Both the position numbers and the translations under genes were made by a program. Shown one piece after another: positions 11,650 to 23,561 of a DNA stretch of 64,000 nucleotides; position 1 is the stretch's first letter; every line of letters starts with the position of its first letter. Origin of the DNA: Hyphochytrium catenoides (lineage: Eukaryota; Sar; Hyphochytriomycetes; Hyphochytriales; Hyphochytriaceae); assembly GCA_900088475.1 (NCBI GenBank), contig FLMG01001584.1, positions 1 to 64,000 on the forward strand, written 5' to 3'. The notes beneath the pieces are model-generated. The model was not told where the DNA came from and did no database searches. It was given only the letters and a program-made list of their open reading frames with translations.

Positions 11650-13106
11650 TACTAACAACATCATCAGGAGCGGAGGAGGAGCCGGTGCGGTGCTGCCGCT
11701 GGTCCATCTTGAGGCTTCATCCAGAAGAAGGGCCAGGACTTGGCCGGAAGTAGTCAAAAATTGAGATTCGGGCGTTACAACAAAATACAAGGTAGCTAAG
11801 TACAAGTACAAGTAGGCCTTTTACTTGGGTACAAGTACAAGAACCAAGTACAATAAGGTTAGTCCACCAGACGTTATCCTGCAGTACTAGCAGTACAGAT
11901 AGTAAAGAAACAAGGAAGGGAGGAGGGTCGGTAGTCGTGCGTCGGGGTTGCTACCTCGAAGAAACAGTGGTGCCCCCGGTCTTCAACAGAAGTGAGAGCA
12001 GCATTGACCAGGAACGGAAGGCCTTGTATTAGGACCGTCATTATTGATAGTACCTTCTAAGAGATTCACACCTGAGTTTCTCTAAGAAAGCAAAAGAGCA
12101 ACAAAGCCCTTGTTCTATACCCATTGACCACAAGAAGAAGATTTACCAGAATAATAACTTTACTCAAACGGAAAAAGGTCGTAGGTGTGAAGTAGCTGCT
12201 TTGCTTTATCATTGAGAATCCAGCTCTCGACCTTCTTCTGGAGGTGGGTGCAGCATCTTCTCCTGGACGAAGTGGCCATCCAATCGGAGATAGCTACTGG
12301 AGCGAGCTCCTTCCAACACCTCTGGTCCGACGGAGATACTCTCAACCGCCGCCCTACATATAATTGCCTAACTAATGACACCGCCAGCAAAAGTGTTTTC
12401 ATGATCCGCTGCAATGGCGTTCTTCTTCAACCATGCCTATCGGCCACCAAAACGCCCCTCGCCTTATTACTTGACACCTCTGCTAGTCAGTAGTATCTGA
12501 TGATAGCTCTCTTGAATCCCGAGCACGTTTTCCTTCAGCACGCATCATTGATCTAGGTTTATCGTTGATAGAGGTCCAATTTAATGATGGCTGTAACGTC
12601 ATTTACGGTCATCGGGCTTCCACTTGGTGCTTGCAAAATGACTGCATCTTCCCACCTGCGACTTTGAATAGACCTCGTTACCGCTACGATAGGAGTTAAA
12701 AAGGTGGTGCGCTACCATTGGTAGCTGGTGGCAAACTGGCTTGATAATGGATGCTGAGAGGGAGAAAGAAACCCGGTGCACCATTACACCATTACTATCA
12801 GACGCTCTTTGCAATTGGACAATGTACAAGGTTATACAGTGTGCTTGTGGTAGTAGTTTGGTGGCCAGAAAGGAAAGTATGGAGTCCTCAGCCTCTACAT
12901 AATGATCACATCATCAAAAGGAGTGAGGCAGTCCAACCCAAGAGCCAAAAAGCTGTAACCCCCCTCCCCCAAAAGATTGCGATACTTACAATGAAATAAA
13001 CTATTCGAATTTTGCAGCTAACCTACAATGTCGATAAAAGGAATCTAAAGATAACATTGTTTCCTTGCAACTTTCACAAAAGAAAGATTATCATCATTGA
13101 TAACTA

Positions 13107-13521
13107 AATCTGGTAGTTTTGCGCCTCCGTCTGTCGCGATGCTCATGGCGCTGCTGGTTATAATCTCACTGATACCCAACTCTTTGCTGAAGACCAAACA
13201 GGAATTTGGATTCGCCCTGATGTCCCAAGCTGTAGACCTGTACAGGCTCCGTCAGGAGTGGAGCAAGAGATTCAGTGAAGCTTAATCAGTGCCTCACAGC
13301 TCTTTACTGTCTACAGTTCTCCAGCAACACTGGTGACGCAGAGATCCCGAAGGCTAACACAGACAGTGGCGGCGGCATTATATCTACCAGCCATAGGAGA
13401 TCGTTTTGTCTATTCTGCCCAGCGGAATCGTGTATCTCCCTGGGAACTAGACGTGCCTAACCCAGAGGCTTATCTCCCATCATCGTTCCCGATGGCGTTG
13501 ATGGGTTACAAATCCTATTGA
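13107..13521 (+). pseudogene. Possible exon pair of an unrecognised gene or relic
   Basis: After an AG near 13116 an open frame includes GYNLTDTQLFAEDQTGIWIR. If a short intron (about 13272-13316) is removed, it continues in phase into VAAALYLPAIGDRFVYSAQR and NPEAYLPSSFPMALMGYKSY with a TGA at 13519-13521. The composition is protein-like, but there is no start exon, no known family, and the candidate intron is shorter than typical here. It could be the 3' end of a gene broken by the gap, a decayed transposon, or chance. Confidence 0.22.
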
Positions 13522-13573
13522 GGTCACAGTGTCCTCACGCATAGAGGTGTAGAGCGTAATTTTCTACTGTCCT

Positions 13574-16500
13574 ATGGCTGGGCAAATTTCTCCAGCGGAT
13601 GATGGGGGGTCAAGCGTGAAGGTGGTTGTCAGAGTGCGACCGCTGCTCGGCCACGAAAAGGTTGAGCGTTGTCGGGAGTGCCTTTCTGTGGTTGAGGGGG
13701 AGCCGCAAATCGTCATCGGCGTTGACAGGTCAGTTATTTCGTCCTTGTGTTTCCACTTAACCGATGTACTCAGCCAAAAGGACCCTGGGTGGCCCCCTTA
13801 GTCTTCTCTTGACTACCACTCCTTTAGTGCTCAATCCAACTTGTGGGAAGACGGCTAACGAAGTAATATTACTATAGGTCGTTCACCTTTGACTATGTCT
13901 TTTCCAAATATGCCCAACAAGCGGACTTCTGGACCCCAGTGGCTCCTCTCGTGGAGGCGGCCTTCCAAGGCTATAATGCTACCATCTTTGCCTACGGACA
14001 GACAGGATCGGGGAAGACCTTTACAATGGGAAGTGGAAGCAACCTGGCTGTGCTAGAGGAGGATAGAGGCATTATTCCTAGGGTCATCGCCAACATGTTT
14101 GATCAGGTAAGACTATTTTCACATTAGACTCGAGAGCTTTGACATCGTACTCTGGCCACATGGTTACTTCAGTTGGCCCACTTTGACGGCTCTTCTTTCG
14201 TATGTCGTTAGATTGAGAGGAAGACGAAGGAAGTGGCCGGTTATAGCTACGAATTCAAGGTCCGCTTCTTAGAGATATATGGAGAAGAGATTCGTGATCT
14301 CTTGGACCCTCTGTCCGGCCGCGTCGATGACAGCAAAGTAGTTCTCAGAGAGGGAGAGAATGGAGAGGTAACCCTTCCTTGGCCTATCGAGTATCTTCAC
14401 TTTATCTTGTTCCTTTGTACGCGAACCACAGTGTACAAATATCTCTCACTTTTGACGAGGCTCAAGACTCCTTTCTGTGCCTAGGCTTTATTCCATAGCT
14501 ACTCCATTGCAATACCCTGATATGTCACACAAACTTGAAACCTAGGTCTTGGTCGTGGGCGCCAAAGAGGAGAGCATTCAGGGAGCCGAAGAGTTCATGA
14601 GATTATTGGAGAAAGGAACCCTTTGCAGGACTACGGGCAGTACCCTGATGAATGCGTCCTCCAGTCGGTCCCATGCCATTCTGACAGTTGTGCTGAAGCA
14701 GGAGATACCAGCTCAGGACCAAGGTCAATGAACGCCCACTTGTAGTCATGTCCTATCCTGGTGTTCCTCTCGTTGGCAGTCGCGGCCTTGTTTGCTATTG
14801 TCGCCATTGCAATTGTCGCCATTGCAAACGAGAGCACCCTCCTCTATCCTACTTAGCTACTGTCCATACTATCAGCTCTCTCTGCTGGTTTTTGAGTGCA
14901 ATGTGGCTCATCTTATGCAACTTGGCACTAGACAAGGAGATAAGAACGAGTAGCTTCAACTTCGTGGACCTGGCGGGCTCTGAACGGCAAAAACGTACAC
15001 AAGCGGAGGGACAGCGGCTGAAGGAAGGGATCGAGATTAACAAGGGACTTTTGGCGCTAGGAAACGTCATCAGCGCATTAGGGGATGACAAAAAGCGAGG
15101 ACGAGTCCACGTCCCCTACAGAGACTCAAAGCTGACAAGAATGCTGCAGGTAGGAGACGAGCAGGCCCCAAAGGGACAGAGTTTAGTACAATGATTTCCT
15201 TGGAAAAGTAGTCCATGACGCTAGGACATGCCACATTGATCGTCTCCGATTCATAGGACTCGCTAGGGGGAAATAGCCGGACGCTTATGATTACCTGTGT
15301 TAGTCCTGCTGATGTCAACTTTGAAGAAACTTTGAATGCTTTGAAGTACGCTAATAGAGCCCGAAACATCCGAAACAAGCCGGTGGTAAATAGAGACTCA
15401 GGAGGACTAGTCATAGAGCTTAAGCGACAGGTACGCCATATCAACACAGATCAAGCCACACGTAAGCATTGTGTTTAGCAAAGAGAGTGTGACTCTGCGG
15501 TGTATCCTCGACAGATCCAACTACTCCAAAGCGAGCTACTGACACTAAAAGGCATGGATGCGAGTGAGGGCTCGTCTCTTATGGCGCAACTGGAGAGACA
15601 GGCAGACCCTTCGAAAGGCGCGGCTTCAATAGTTGACTCAGTAGTCACCAAGCTGCGGGCAGAACAAGCAGAAAAAGAGGTTATAGGCTCTATAGCTCTC
15701 GACCTAGCTATGGTATACTAAAGATCGCCTTCTCTTGTTTTCAGGTGCAACGTCTTACGAATGAACTTCGCCAGCTGCGATCGCAAGCGTCACAGTACTC
15801 AGAGTTGCTTATATTAGCCCAGGCAGAGAGAGATTTTTATAAAATCAAACTGGACGATACAGCCAAACCCGATTCCTCTTCGTCCAACTCCTTTTCAGTG
15901 ATGCCGAGTTCTCCGATAGAGCCAAGTAGTCTCTCTGTTGACACTGCTCCTTCACTCTCCGGGATGGACAAGCAGTCTCTCACAACTTCCAATGACCCAG
16001 GTGCTAAGAATTCTGCCTTTCTACATGATTTGATGCCTTCTGAAGCCAAAGTGCTATTACACAGGGGCCTCCGAGCTAGAGGAGAATGAAGGCAGGGGGG
16101 TCGAACAGAAGGAAAAAGAGAAGCTGGAAATGACAGGAATAATAGCGGACTATCTCCGTACTATCGCCGACCTCAAGGAAAAGCTGCGCGCTGCAGACAG
16201 CCGAAGGGAGGAAGTGATGCTCGAATCACATTACGGGGGCCGTTACCTGAACCCAAAAGCCCAAGAGGTACTCATCTCCTTCGGTGGATGCTCATCTTAG
16301 GGCACATCCTCGCTGGACTCACTTCTTATACCCTATAGTCTTTTCTCTCTCGTATACTTTGAGGGGTCCGTCGTCGTATTAAGCTTGAACCTGATTACAT
16401 CTCCGCAGGAGCCAGAAATATCCAATAATCTCTTGGAAGAAGAGCTCTCTAATAACTCCTTGGACAATTCTGAGGAAATAGGATGGAAATCTTTGCCACA

Positions 16501-19500
16501 GACAAGTGCCCTACCGTCGGAAGGAGGAGGACTACTTTCGGCCGGGAATGAGGAAGCTGTAGAGGATGATCTTGTTACCCCGAGGCGTCTACACTCTGAG
16601 GAAGAGCCTGTCGCTCTCTTTAGAGAGGAAGGTGTTCAAGAGGAAGAAGAAGTAGAGAAACAGAGGGTGTTTCAGCACCGCCAACGTCAACTGGGCGCAT
16701 CTGTCATGGACCTAAGCCGAGGAATAGCTCTGAAGGAGGAACTCGTCCAAGAACTGGAGAAGAGGACACAGAAGCAGTTAGATTTGATGAAAGACTTCTA
16801 CGAACAAAAGCTGGCTCAGATGAATGAGGAAGTAGGTTTGTTTAGGGTAGAGATAGACCCTTGTTTGTCCATTCGGCTTATGGTTTTGCACAGTCCTAAT
16901 TGTTCCCTTGTCCTGAAGGTTATTAGAGCTACTCAGGACCGTGAGAAGCTTCTCAGAGAGCTTCAGGCACTTGAACACCGAAGTGAGGCCGACAAGAAGA
17001 CCGGGAACTATGAGCAACTGCAAAAAAAATTGAAAGATAAGGACAGTGAGCTCGTGGAACTCAAGAAAAGACAAAAGGAGCTCGAGAAAGTAATCCTAGC
17101 ATTTATAAGTTCTCAGTCTCACCATCCACATGCTTTTTCTCTTTATGCTCTATTCTAGCCTGGTCGTACTAAATGTCGCTTGTTACGCTATCCCCTTCCC
17201 TGCCAGTACACAGTTGTGTGTTCTAGGTCATGAGAGCTCTGTTAATCCTCAGACACGACTAACCCGATGCACTCTAATGAACTTCCTTCTCCCCCTCCCC
17301 TTCTTCTCCTTACACCATCCCCATTTCGCGGCAATCAGTATTCTCGAATGAAGCAGAAGTCTGAGATTCAGATGCGCCAACTGTACACTGAAATCAGTAA
17401 TATGAAGAAACAGAGAGTGGAGCTCCTCAAGAAGATGGACAAAGAGAAGAAGGCATATCAACAACAGGCAGCAGAGAGAAGAAAAGAGATCGTTGACCTT
17501 CGGAGGGACAAGCAAAATTTCCAAAATAAAGTCCGGCAACTGGGTAAGCAGTTAATCGTAGATCCATCACGAGCGCTCCCCTCTCAGAAACTGAGTTTGG
17601 CTTCTTGGACATGAGTTCAAGGATCTTTCCCTCTTCTGGGTTGAGAATAGACCACAGAATCCAGCCCATTGACTTCTGCTAGGCTATTCGCTGACATTCG
17701 ACCTACGCGCACTATTCATCTATGCAGGCGGCCAGCTAGAAGCTCAAGACCGCGTCCTCCGCCGGCGTATTGAGGAGGTCACGGCTGCAAATAAGCGGCT
17801 ACGGCAGCAGTTTAGCAGCGCAATCACGAGAGAGGAGATGAAGAAGAAGAAATGGCTCGATCAGCAAGTGAAAAAGCTTGCGGAAAGACAAAGAAGGGCC
17901 GAACAATTGGAGCAAGAGTTGACCAAAAGAGAGGCCATAATCAACAAAATGGAAGATCTACATGCGAAGCGGAAGAAGGTGGGCGGCCTCCGTCTTTCAC
18001 TATGACGTTAACGATCGTTCATCCGAGGGGTTCAGCCGATGCTTCTACGATGATGTCTCTGCCCATGAGCTGGCTGACATAAATTCTTTTGCCTCACGTC
18101 TTCCCTCAGCTGCAAGATGATGTAGCGCAAGCTGCATCAATCCGAGATGTTTTGACAAGCTCGGTATCCGGCCCTAAATTTCTTAGCTCTGAAGAGGAAT
18201 GCGCACTGCACGAGATAGAGGAGAGGATTGAGACTTGCCAAGAGCAGGTGTGAACCCTATTAAATTGGATATCTTCTCACCCGCTTACGGCATCCAATGT
18301 TCTTCATAACCCTCACCCTGACAGCTTAAGTATAAGGAGGAGAAGATATCCGAGATGGCGAAAGACGTTGAAGACCACGATCTGTCTGATTCTTCTTCAG
18401 CATCCCCTTTGCAAAGAATCTCGACATCTTCTCTTCCTGAAACTCGAGTCCTCCTTCGGCTACTCTTCGATATGCTGGTGCATGGAAAAGCATCTGAGGC
18501 TCAGCAACAAGAAGCACTCGCCTCTTGGAAGCAGAAGGAGGAAGATAGCCGCACTAAGTTGGAGCAGGCACAAGATCAAATTCAACAGCTGAAAATGCAG
18601 GTAGGATCCCGTATGCCTTGCTTGTGACCCTGTCCGACATGATGAGAAGGCTCCTTGTCGGCCTTTTGTAGATATGGCTTTCAATTTGTAGGACCACCAC
18701 GATGTAAAAGTGTTTTCAAGCTTTCCATGCTTCGCTGTTTTCATATGCATTCCTCCTCACAACTTATCTCATATTACACTCCCTGTACTCGTCTCGCAGT
18801 ACGACCAGCGCCTGACAGTGCTTCAGAAGGAACAAGAGGAGAGACTTAACTTCTATATGACATTCTACAGCGCACAGCAAGGTCACCAAGAGTCGGCAGC
18901 GGGTATATCTACAACAGAAGGTAGGTGAAAAAATGAACAGCGCATGGATTCCAAGTAGCTCGGGAGATTGCTACCGTGTTGTGAATTGAGTGGCATAATA
19001 ATTCCGATCAGCGCTTCAATGGAGAAAGCAGTAAAGGTCTTATGGGGGTAGGGGAAGATTCGGCTACTGACGAACGGGCATGCTAAGATAGATGATAACG
19101 AAGTTCCAAGCCCCAGCTAACTTCAATTTCAAGCCCAAGCTAACTTCAACCTTTTCGCAGCCCCACAGCCAAACATTGTTGCTCAAATAGCGGAGGAGAG
19201 AATTTCTCTAGTCCAGGAAAGAAATAAACAACTAGAAGCTGCTCAAGCAGAGCATGTACAACGAATGAAGGAAGTCATGGAGGAGAAACGTAGGCAAGGG
19301 AAGGTGAATGAGGAGCTCCAAGCCAAGATTGAGAGCCTTCAGAAAGAAGTGGCACAGGTATCTGTGAACATAAACTTATTGTAGAGCTATGCTTTTCTTA
19401 CGCCTGGGTCCTATCTACTCGATAGATGAAGGAGCGGCTAGCAGATAAGGACATTGTACCCCCAGCACCTACGCGTCTTACTGTTCACACTAATGGCAGA

Positions 19501-21481
19501 TCCTCGCCACGCAGGTCTATGAATCGGGAGGCAAGTATACTTGGTTTGAAACCTCTCTGCAAAGGCTGATCTATACATTCCGTCGCTGTCGATTCTCTGG
19601 CGCTTCGCAAGCTGGCACCTACCTATCCCTGTCATGATTCTACGTTTGTGTTCTCAAGCTGGCATCAACCTTTTGTTTCTGAGAATTGTTATCCTGTAGG
19701 GCTCCCCAAACCCCTCCGGGTATACCACACCTCCTGCCACGCATAACCCGATATCCCCTCCACACCACCATCGTCAGCGGACAGACCACCTTCCACCCGC
19801 TCCTCAGCGGAGAATGTCCGTCACCACATCTTCAGAAGATTCACCTGTACTCACAGTTGACAGAGCGAATCTCGGTTCCCCGGCGATGGAGTCCACAGCG
19901 AGGAGCCGCTCGGCGCCAAAGCACTTTGGCCATCGCACAGAAAGCGCTAACTTCACTACTGACGATGAAGACGATGATAATCTTCATTATGGTGCCCAGG
20001 AAACTGACTATGGTGACAGGGAAAGGGATAGAGAGCGCGAGAGAGCGGAAGACAGCGAAGGAGGCAGTGAGGCAGGCGCAGGACTAAGGCTTGGGTCGGA
20101 AGCTTCTTCCATCTTTGACAGACTGGCCAATCCAAAGAATTTTACCGGAATGCACAAACAGCGAGCCCTGGAGACTCAGAAGAAAAGAGATGAGATGAAG
20201 GAGTTGCTTGAAAAGGCCCGGCAGCGGAGGAGAGTTCGAGATCGGAGCGACGGTTTGCTGTCTCCAGGCGATGGAGGAAGCATGACAAGGGGAAGTAGAA
20301 TTCCGGAGCCCGGATGGAAAAGGAACAGCAGGTACTTACTGTCAAACTTCTATACTGAGGTTCGACTTGTGTTGAGGCTAATGGATTAATTGGTACATGC
20401 TATTACTCTATCGCGCAACAGCCAGTCTGCAGTGGATGACATAGAAGGAGGCGATGTAGCACTAGGAGCCAGAGAAGGAGCGGAGGGAGAACCCCCCTCT
20501 ATGGAACAAGATGCAACCAATGAGATGAAGGATGTCTACACGAGACTAGCGCTGCAGAAGACTGTGTCAGCTGAGAACAGGATTAAGGCTAACGAGGAGC
20601 AAAAGCACTTTCCCAAAGGGGACGTCGGAAGGATCATTGGGTGGGATCCGGTAAAGCGCAAACGTCTCATCCTACCTCCAATCCCTTATTATTGGTCATC
20701 CTCTAGTCTTATCACACACCGCATCGGGGAGTTTAGATCCTCTGGCAAGTTTGCCTCTCTGATGATAGTGTTCTGCAGTCGGGGAAGCCCATAGGATGGG
20801 ACAGCACGCGACCTTCAACTAGCCTCAGCAAGCTCAGGGTCTCCAAACCTGCCTTCTACGTTCCTATCGGACCACTTTCTCGTCGTCCAGGGTCAGAGCA
20901 AGGAGGTACGACTCTACATCCCTGCATGATCCACTACTCTACTGCTGCTTATGACAATGCTACATAGATAACTCAGATGCTGAACGCTTGGATAAACGAA
21001 GCGATAACCCGGACACAGAAAGAAGTGGCCCGTCCTCCATCAGCTCGCCTGAAAGACCTCACCCGGTAAACATAACTGCAGTCCCCATTTCGCCTTTGTC
21101 AATCAATCCTTGGTGTCTTTCATATATCTGAAGGCCATGCTCTGTTCCTAACCCGCCATCTTGGCAGCGGAACTCTCATAGAAGAAGCTTGAGTCATAAT
21201 GACGCTCCGAACGTGGATGAAATGTTCAACCCCGTGGATTATAATGCTAGGGAGCTTCTAGGCAAGTCATGTGAGGCGTATGCGATCTTCCAAGCTGCTT
21301 AACCTTATATTGGTAATCCTTAGGTGGTAAGCTGGCCCCAGAACAGGCCACTCTTTCTGGAGATGACAAGAAGGGCGAGATAGAGATGTTGGAAGCTCTT
21401 CCCACACCAGTCCCTCTCTCTGACCTGGAGGTGATTGTACCGGTTGTTGCGGAGCCAGAGTACACTCCGAGGACAGAGTAG
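13574..21481 (+). CDS. Kinesin-4 family motor with p25-alpha-like tail motif
   Basis: The model has 24 phase-consistent exons and 1652 residues. The N-terminal motor (exons 1-6, about residues 10-360) has VRVRPL, the P-loop GQTGSGKT, switch I SSSRSHA, switch II DLAGSE, and [17 protein letters not shown] with [20 protein letters not shown], as in kinesin-4 (KIF4/KIF21). The neck is [16 protein letters not shown]. Long coiled coils rich in E, K, Q and R run from about 365 to 1200. The tail (exons 19-24) is disordered and acidic, with [19 protein letters not shown] at about residue 1344 and two GWD motifs (RIIGWDP, PIGWDS). Exons: 13574-13728, 13878-14106, 14212-14367, 14546-14723, 14932-15149, 15257-15430, 15515-15679, 15745-16000, 16065-16267, 16409-16831, 16919-17089, 17339-17543, 17728-17978, 18110-18247, 18325-18600, 18800-18920, 19161-19357, 19426-19530, 19700-20331, 20422-20650, 20779-20905, 20968-21065, 21168-21261, 21324-21481. 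Kinesin-4 motors move on microtubules and limit their growth. A flagellar role is inferred. Confidence 0.92.
14796..14828 (+). repeat. Short tandem repeat in kinesin intron 4
   Basis: The word tgtcgccattgcaa occurs twice in direct succession within the intron 14724-14931. Confidence 0.75.
19531..19699 (+). other. GC-AG intron in the kinesin gene
   Basis: The exon ends ...CGGGAG and the donor is GCAAGTATAC; the acceptor is CTGTAG. Reading through would hit a stop, and splicing keeps phase 0. A GC donor with an otherwise perfect consensus (AG|GCAAGT) is the known minor U2-type class. Confidence 0.75.
20105..20164 (+). other. Partial p25-alpha (TPPP) motif in the kinesin tail
   Basis: The encoded stretch [20 protein letters not shown] matches the start of the p25-alpha/TPPP family core (vFDRLTDtskYTGtHKqRF). 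Only this element is present, without the C-terminal GxGKGxxGR part, so it is a partial p25-alpha motif. In TPPP proteins the family binds and bundles microtubules. Confidence 0.7.
21262..21323 (+). other. GC-AG intron, last intron of the kinesin gene
   Basis: The donor is GCAAGTCATG after ...CTTCTAG, and the acceptor is CCTTAG. Splicing joins ARELLG to GKLAPEQ in phase 1. Confidence 0.7.
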
Positions 21482-21773
21482 CCCCTAGTCCTCCCTCAGT
21501 GTTTAGTGAGAGCTGCCTCCAGCTGCAAAAGAACCAAAGCGGTGTGGTGTAATACTATTGATGCTACATACATAATGGTACCATAGCCAAATTCTTCCTC
21601 CTTGGCTGAGCTGTCAGCGCAAATTTGGCAATTGTGGATGGAAGCCTGGTCTGGTTGAGCGTTTGACTCTGTAGTTTTCTTGACCCTCAGCAGCACTCCA
21701 TATTGAGCTGATCGCTAGGACTACCAAAGGGTATGGCCGACACCAAACGCTAGGCAGCCCGGATCCTCTAAAG
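21482..21773. other. Convergent 3' spacer
   Basis: This lies between the kinesin stop (TAG) and the ZNHIT3 stop on the other strand. No coding signal was seen. Confidence 0.5.
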
Positions 21774-22404
21774 TTACCCTGCGAAGCTGATCCCGTTTCT
21801 ATTCTGTTCATAGAGTCCAGCCTGCAGCATCACTTGGGAGGTGAAGTCAGCGAAGCGCGGGTCAAGCAGCGCCCGCTCTAGTCCTTTCGCTCTATCCGGA
21901 GCGGAGTCCACCTAATAGAGTCTCATGTCAGACCATATAGTCCATATATCTTACGACGAGAGATATGAAGCGCACATGGGAAAGAACTGCTATACATGAA
22001 GCAGAGTGCAATTGAAGACCAGGTGATTGAACTGGAAGCGAAGGAGGAAAAGAGAAGAAAACTGATGCAAAGACCTCTATGAGAAGCCGCTGTAGGACAG
22101 GATCGCGAAGTGCCGCTCTCAAACCCTCAGATTGAGCCACCCTCTGTTTATGTTCTTCCGTAATCTTCCAACTCTGCTCTTCTTCGTCTTCTTCTTCACC
22201 AACTGGAGCAGTCCGTTGCTCCTCTATTTTATCCTCCTCTTTGGGGGCACTTTTGCAGGTCCCATCTTCTGCTTTCTTATGCTTTTGGAAGCAGGGCACA
22301 GAACAATATCGGACTCTGCATTTAGGGCATTTATACTTCGGCACAGCTGCCAGGCAGATCGCGCAAAGACCACTGCCTTTGCCTGTCAGAGTTTGGTCTG
22401 CCAT
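21774..22404 (-). CDS. ZNHIT3: HIT-type zinc finger protein ZNHIT3
   Basis: Two exons, 22075-22404 and 21774-21911, give 155 residues, the same length as human ZNHIT3. The zf-HIT domain (residues 13-45) has all expected ligands: CAICLAAVPKYKCPKCRVRY, then CSVPCFQKHK and a final Cys. An acidic linker follows, and the C-terminal helical domain has LRAALRDPVLQRLLIEV joined to ALLDPRFADFTSQV. Human has LRSLLLNPHLRQLMVNL and AYMQEPLFVEFADCCL there. The protein works with NUFIP1 and the R2TP chaperone in box C/D snoRNP assembly. The start at MADQTL matches family length. The frame stays open upstream, but those residues look non-coding. Confidence 0.93.
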
Positions 22405-23561
22405 ACCCCTAGCGGTTGCTACCACATCGAGAGGCTGGATGAGGCTTAAAGTCTGGGCCGATATGAAGAGAGGGAGCGAAAGAGTGACTGCACCCTCACA
22501 GTAGGGCACCGAACCTTTGAGACCTGAAGTCAATCTTCTAGCTTCTGACGAACAGGGACGCTAGGACGAGAACCTCCCTATTGGTGTGCGACTTACGCAG
22601 CCTTACCATGTGGAGACGTGACAGCTGACAAGACGAAAGCGTGGCCTGCACTCGTGACCAAGCAGAGATGATGAAAGGAAAGAAGAAAGAATTAGAAGAG
22701 TTAGATCTCAACGATCCCATGCCGACGAGCGGATGGACGTAATCTGAGAAGAGCTGGTGAAGCTGCGCAGCTCTGGGAAGGAACTCTGGAAAACAAGAGA
22801 ATCAGAATCCGCGAGTGAAACGGCAAGTTGGTTGGCTGTCAGCTGAAGTTTTGTGAAGGTTTCATCTCGGTAGGATTGTTTCACTCCAACATAACTCGTA
22901 AGTGACTTATCATAACAGTACGTGAATTTCTTTCCCTGGTCCAATTATTCCGTGAAACCTTGGAAGGAGAAGAGAGATGTAGTAGAGTGTCGCTTGGGAA
23001 AAATTTTTGTACGAACTGCTCAAGGAAATGTCAACGCTGGTCGCCGTTGTTTCTCTTTTGCAGCGCCAGACGCGGGCAGGGGAATAGCCGATGAGGCCGC
23101 CGTGTCTTTCTCCATGTCATTCATTGGAAGAGTACTAGCAAAGGAATCTTTAGTTCTATAGTTTGCCTGTCAGCGAGCCATCAGTACCTCGTGGTGGGTG
23201 GTAGGGCTAAGACACATGAACACTGTCAGAGAGGAGAAGTGGGACGAGAAGGGCAACGTGCAGGATCCATCTTTAGCTGATGATGACTCTGTGCACCTTT
23301 ATATGTATGTTGAAGTCGTCTTATTATTAGGTCATAAATAGTGGATAAAGCAAGAGCTCTTTTCCTGGTCACGATAAGCGGGAACCCCTATGTCAGACGC
23401 AAGAGTTCCCCTAGTCATTAACCATTTCCCACACGCTTCCGACCCTCGACTCCAGTAAAAGCCAGGATCGTCGTGGTGCATATACTTCCCAAACAGCTAG
23501 CGGGCAAAGCACTTTCCCCATGCGTGCTTTGGTCTCCCTAACACTCAAAATCGCGGTTGTC
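22405..23561. other. Spacer upstream of ZNHIT3
   Basis: This 1.2 kb lies between the ZNHIT3 start and the stop of the next minus-strand gene. On the minus strand there are small open frames (22708-22944; a 35-codon ORF near 23020-23125 starting MNDMEKD), but I could not join them into a phase-consistent gene and recognise no family. A short gene cannot be excluded. Confidence 0.45.

Larger units (their letters stand above)
11461..13573. other. Divergent spacer with assembly gap and weak coding traces
   Basis: This stretch lies between the PPIL6 start (-) and the kinesin start (+) and includes the N run at 11567-11649. Near 11785-11855 the word gtacaagtac recurs several times (tacaagtacaagtaggcc, gggtacaagtacaagaacc). 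No confident gene is present. Possible exon remnants at 13107-13521 are listed separately. Promoters of both flanking genes are expected here. Confidence 0.5.

Noticed and set aside
22708-22944. Minus-strand ORF (78 codons) with a soluble-looking sequence
   Set aside because: I could not join it to a start exon or any neighbour in phase. It lies in the 5' spacer of ZNHIT3.
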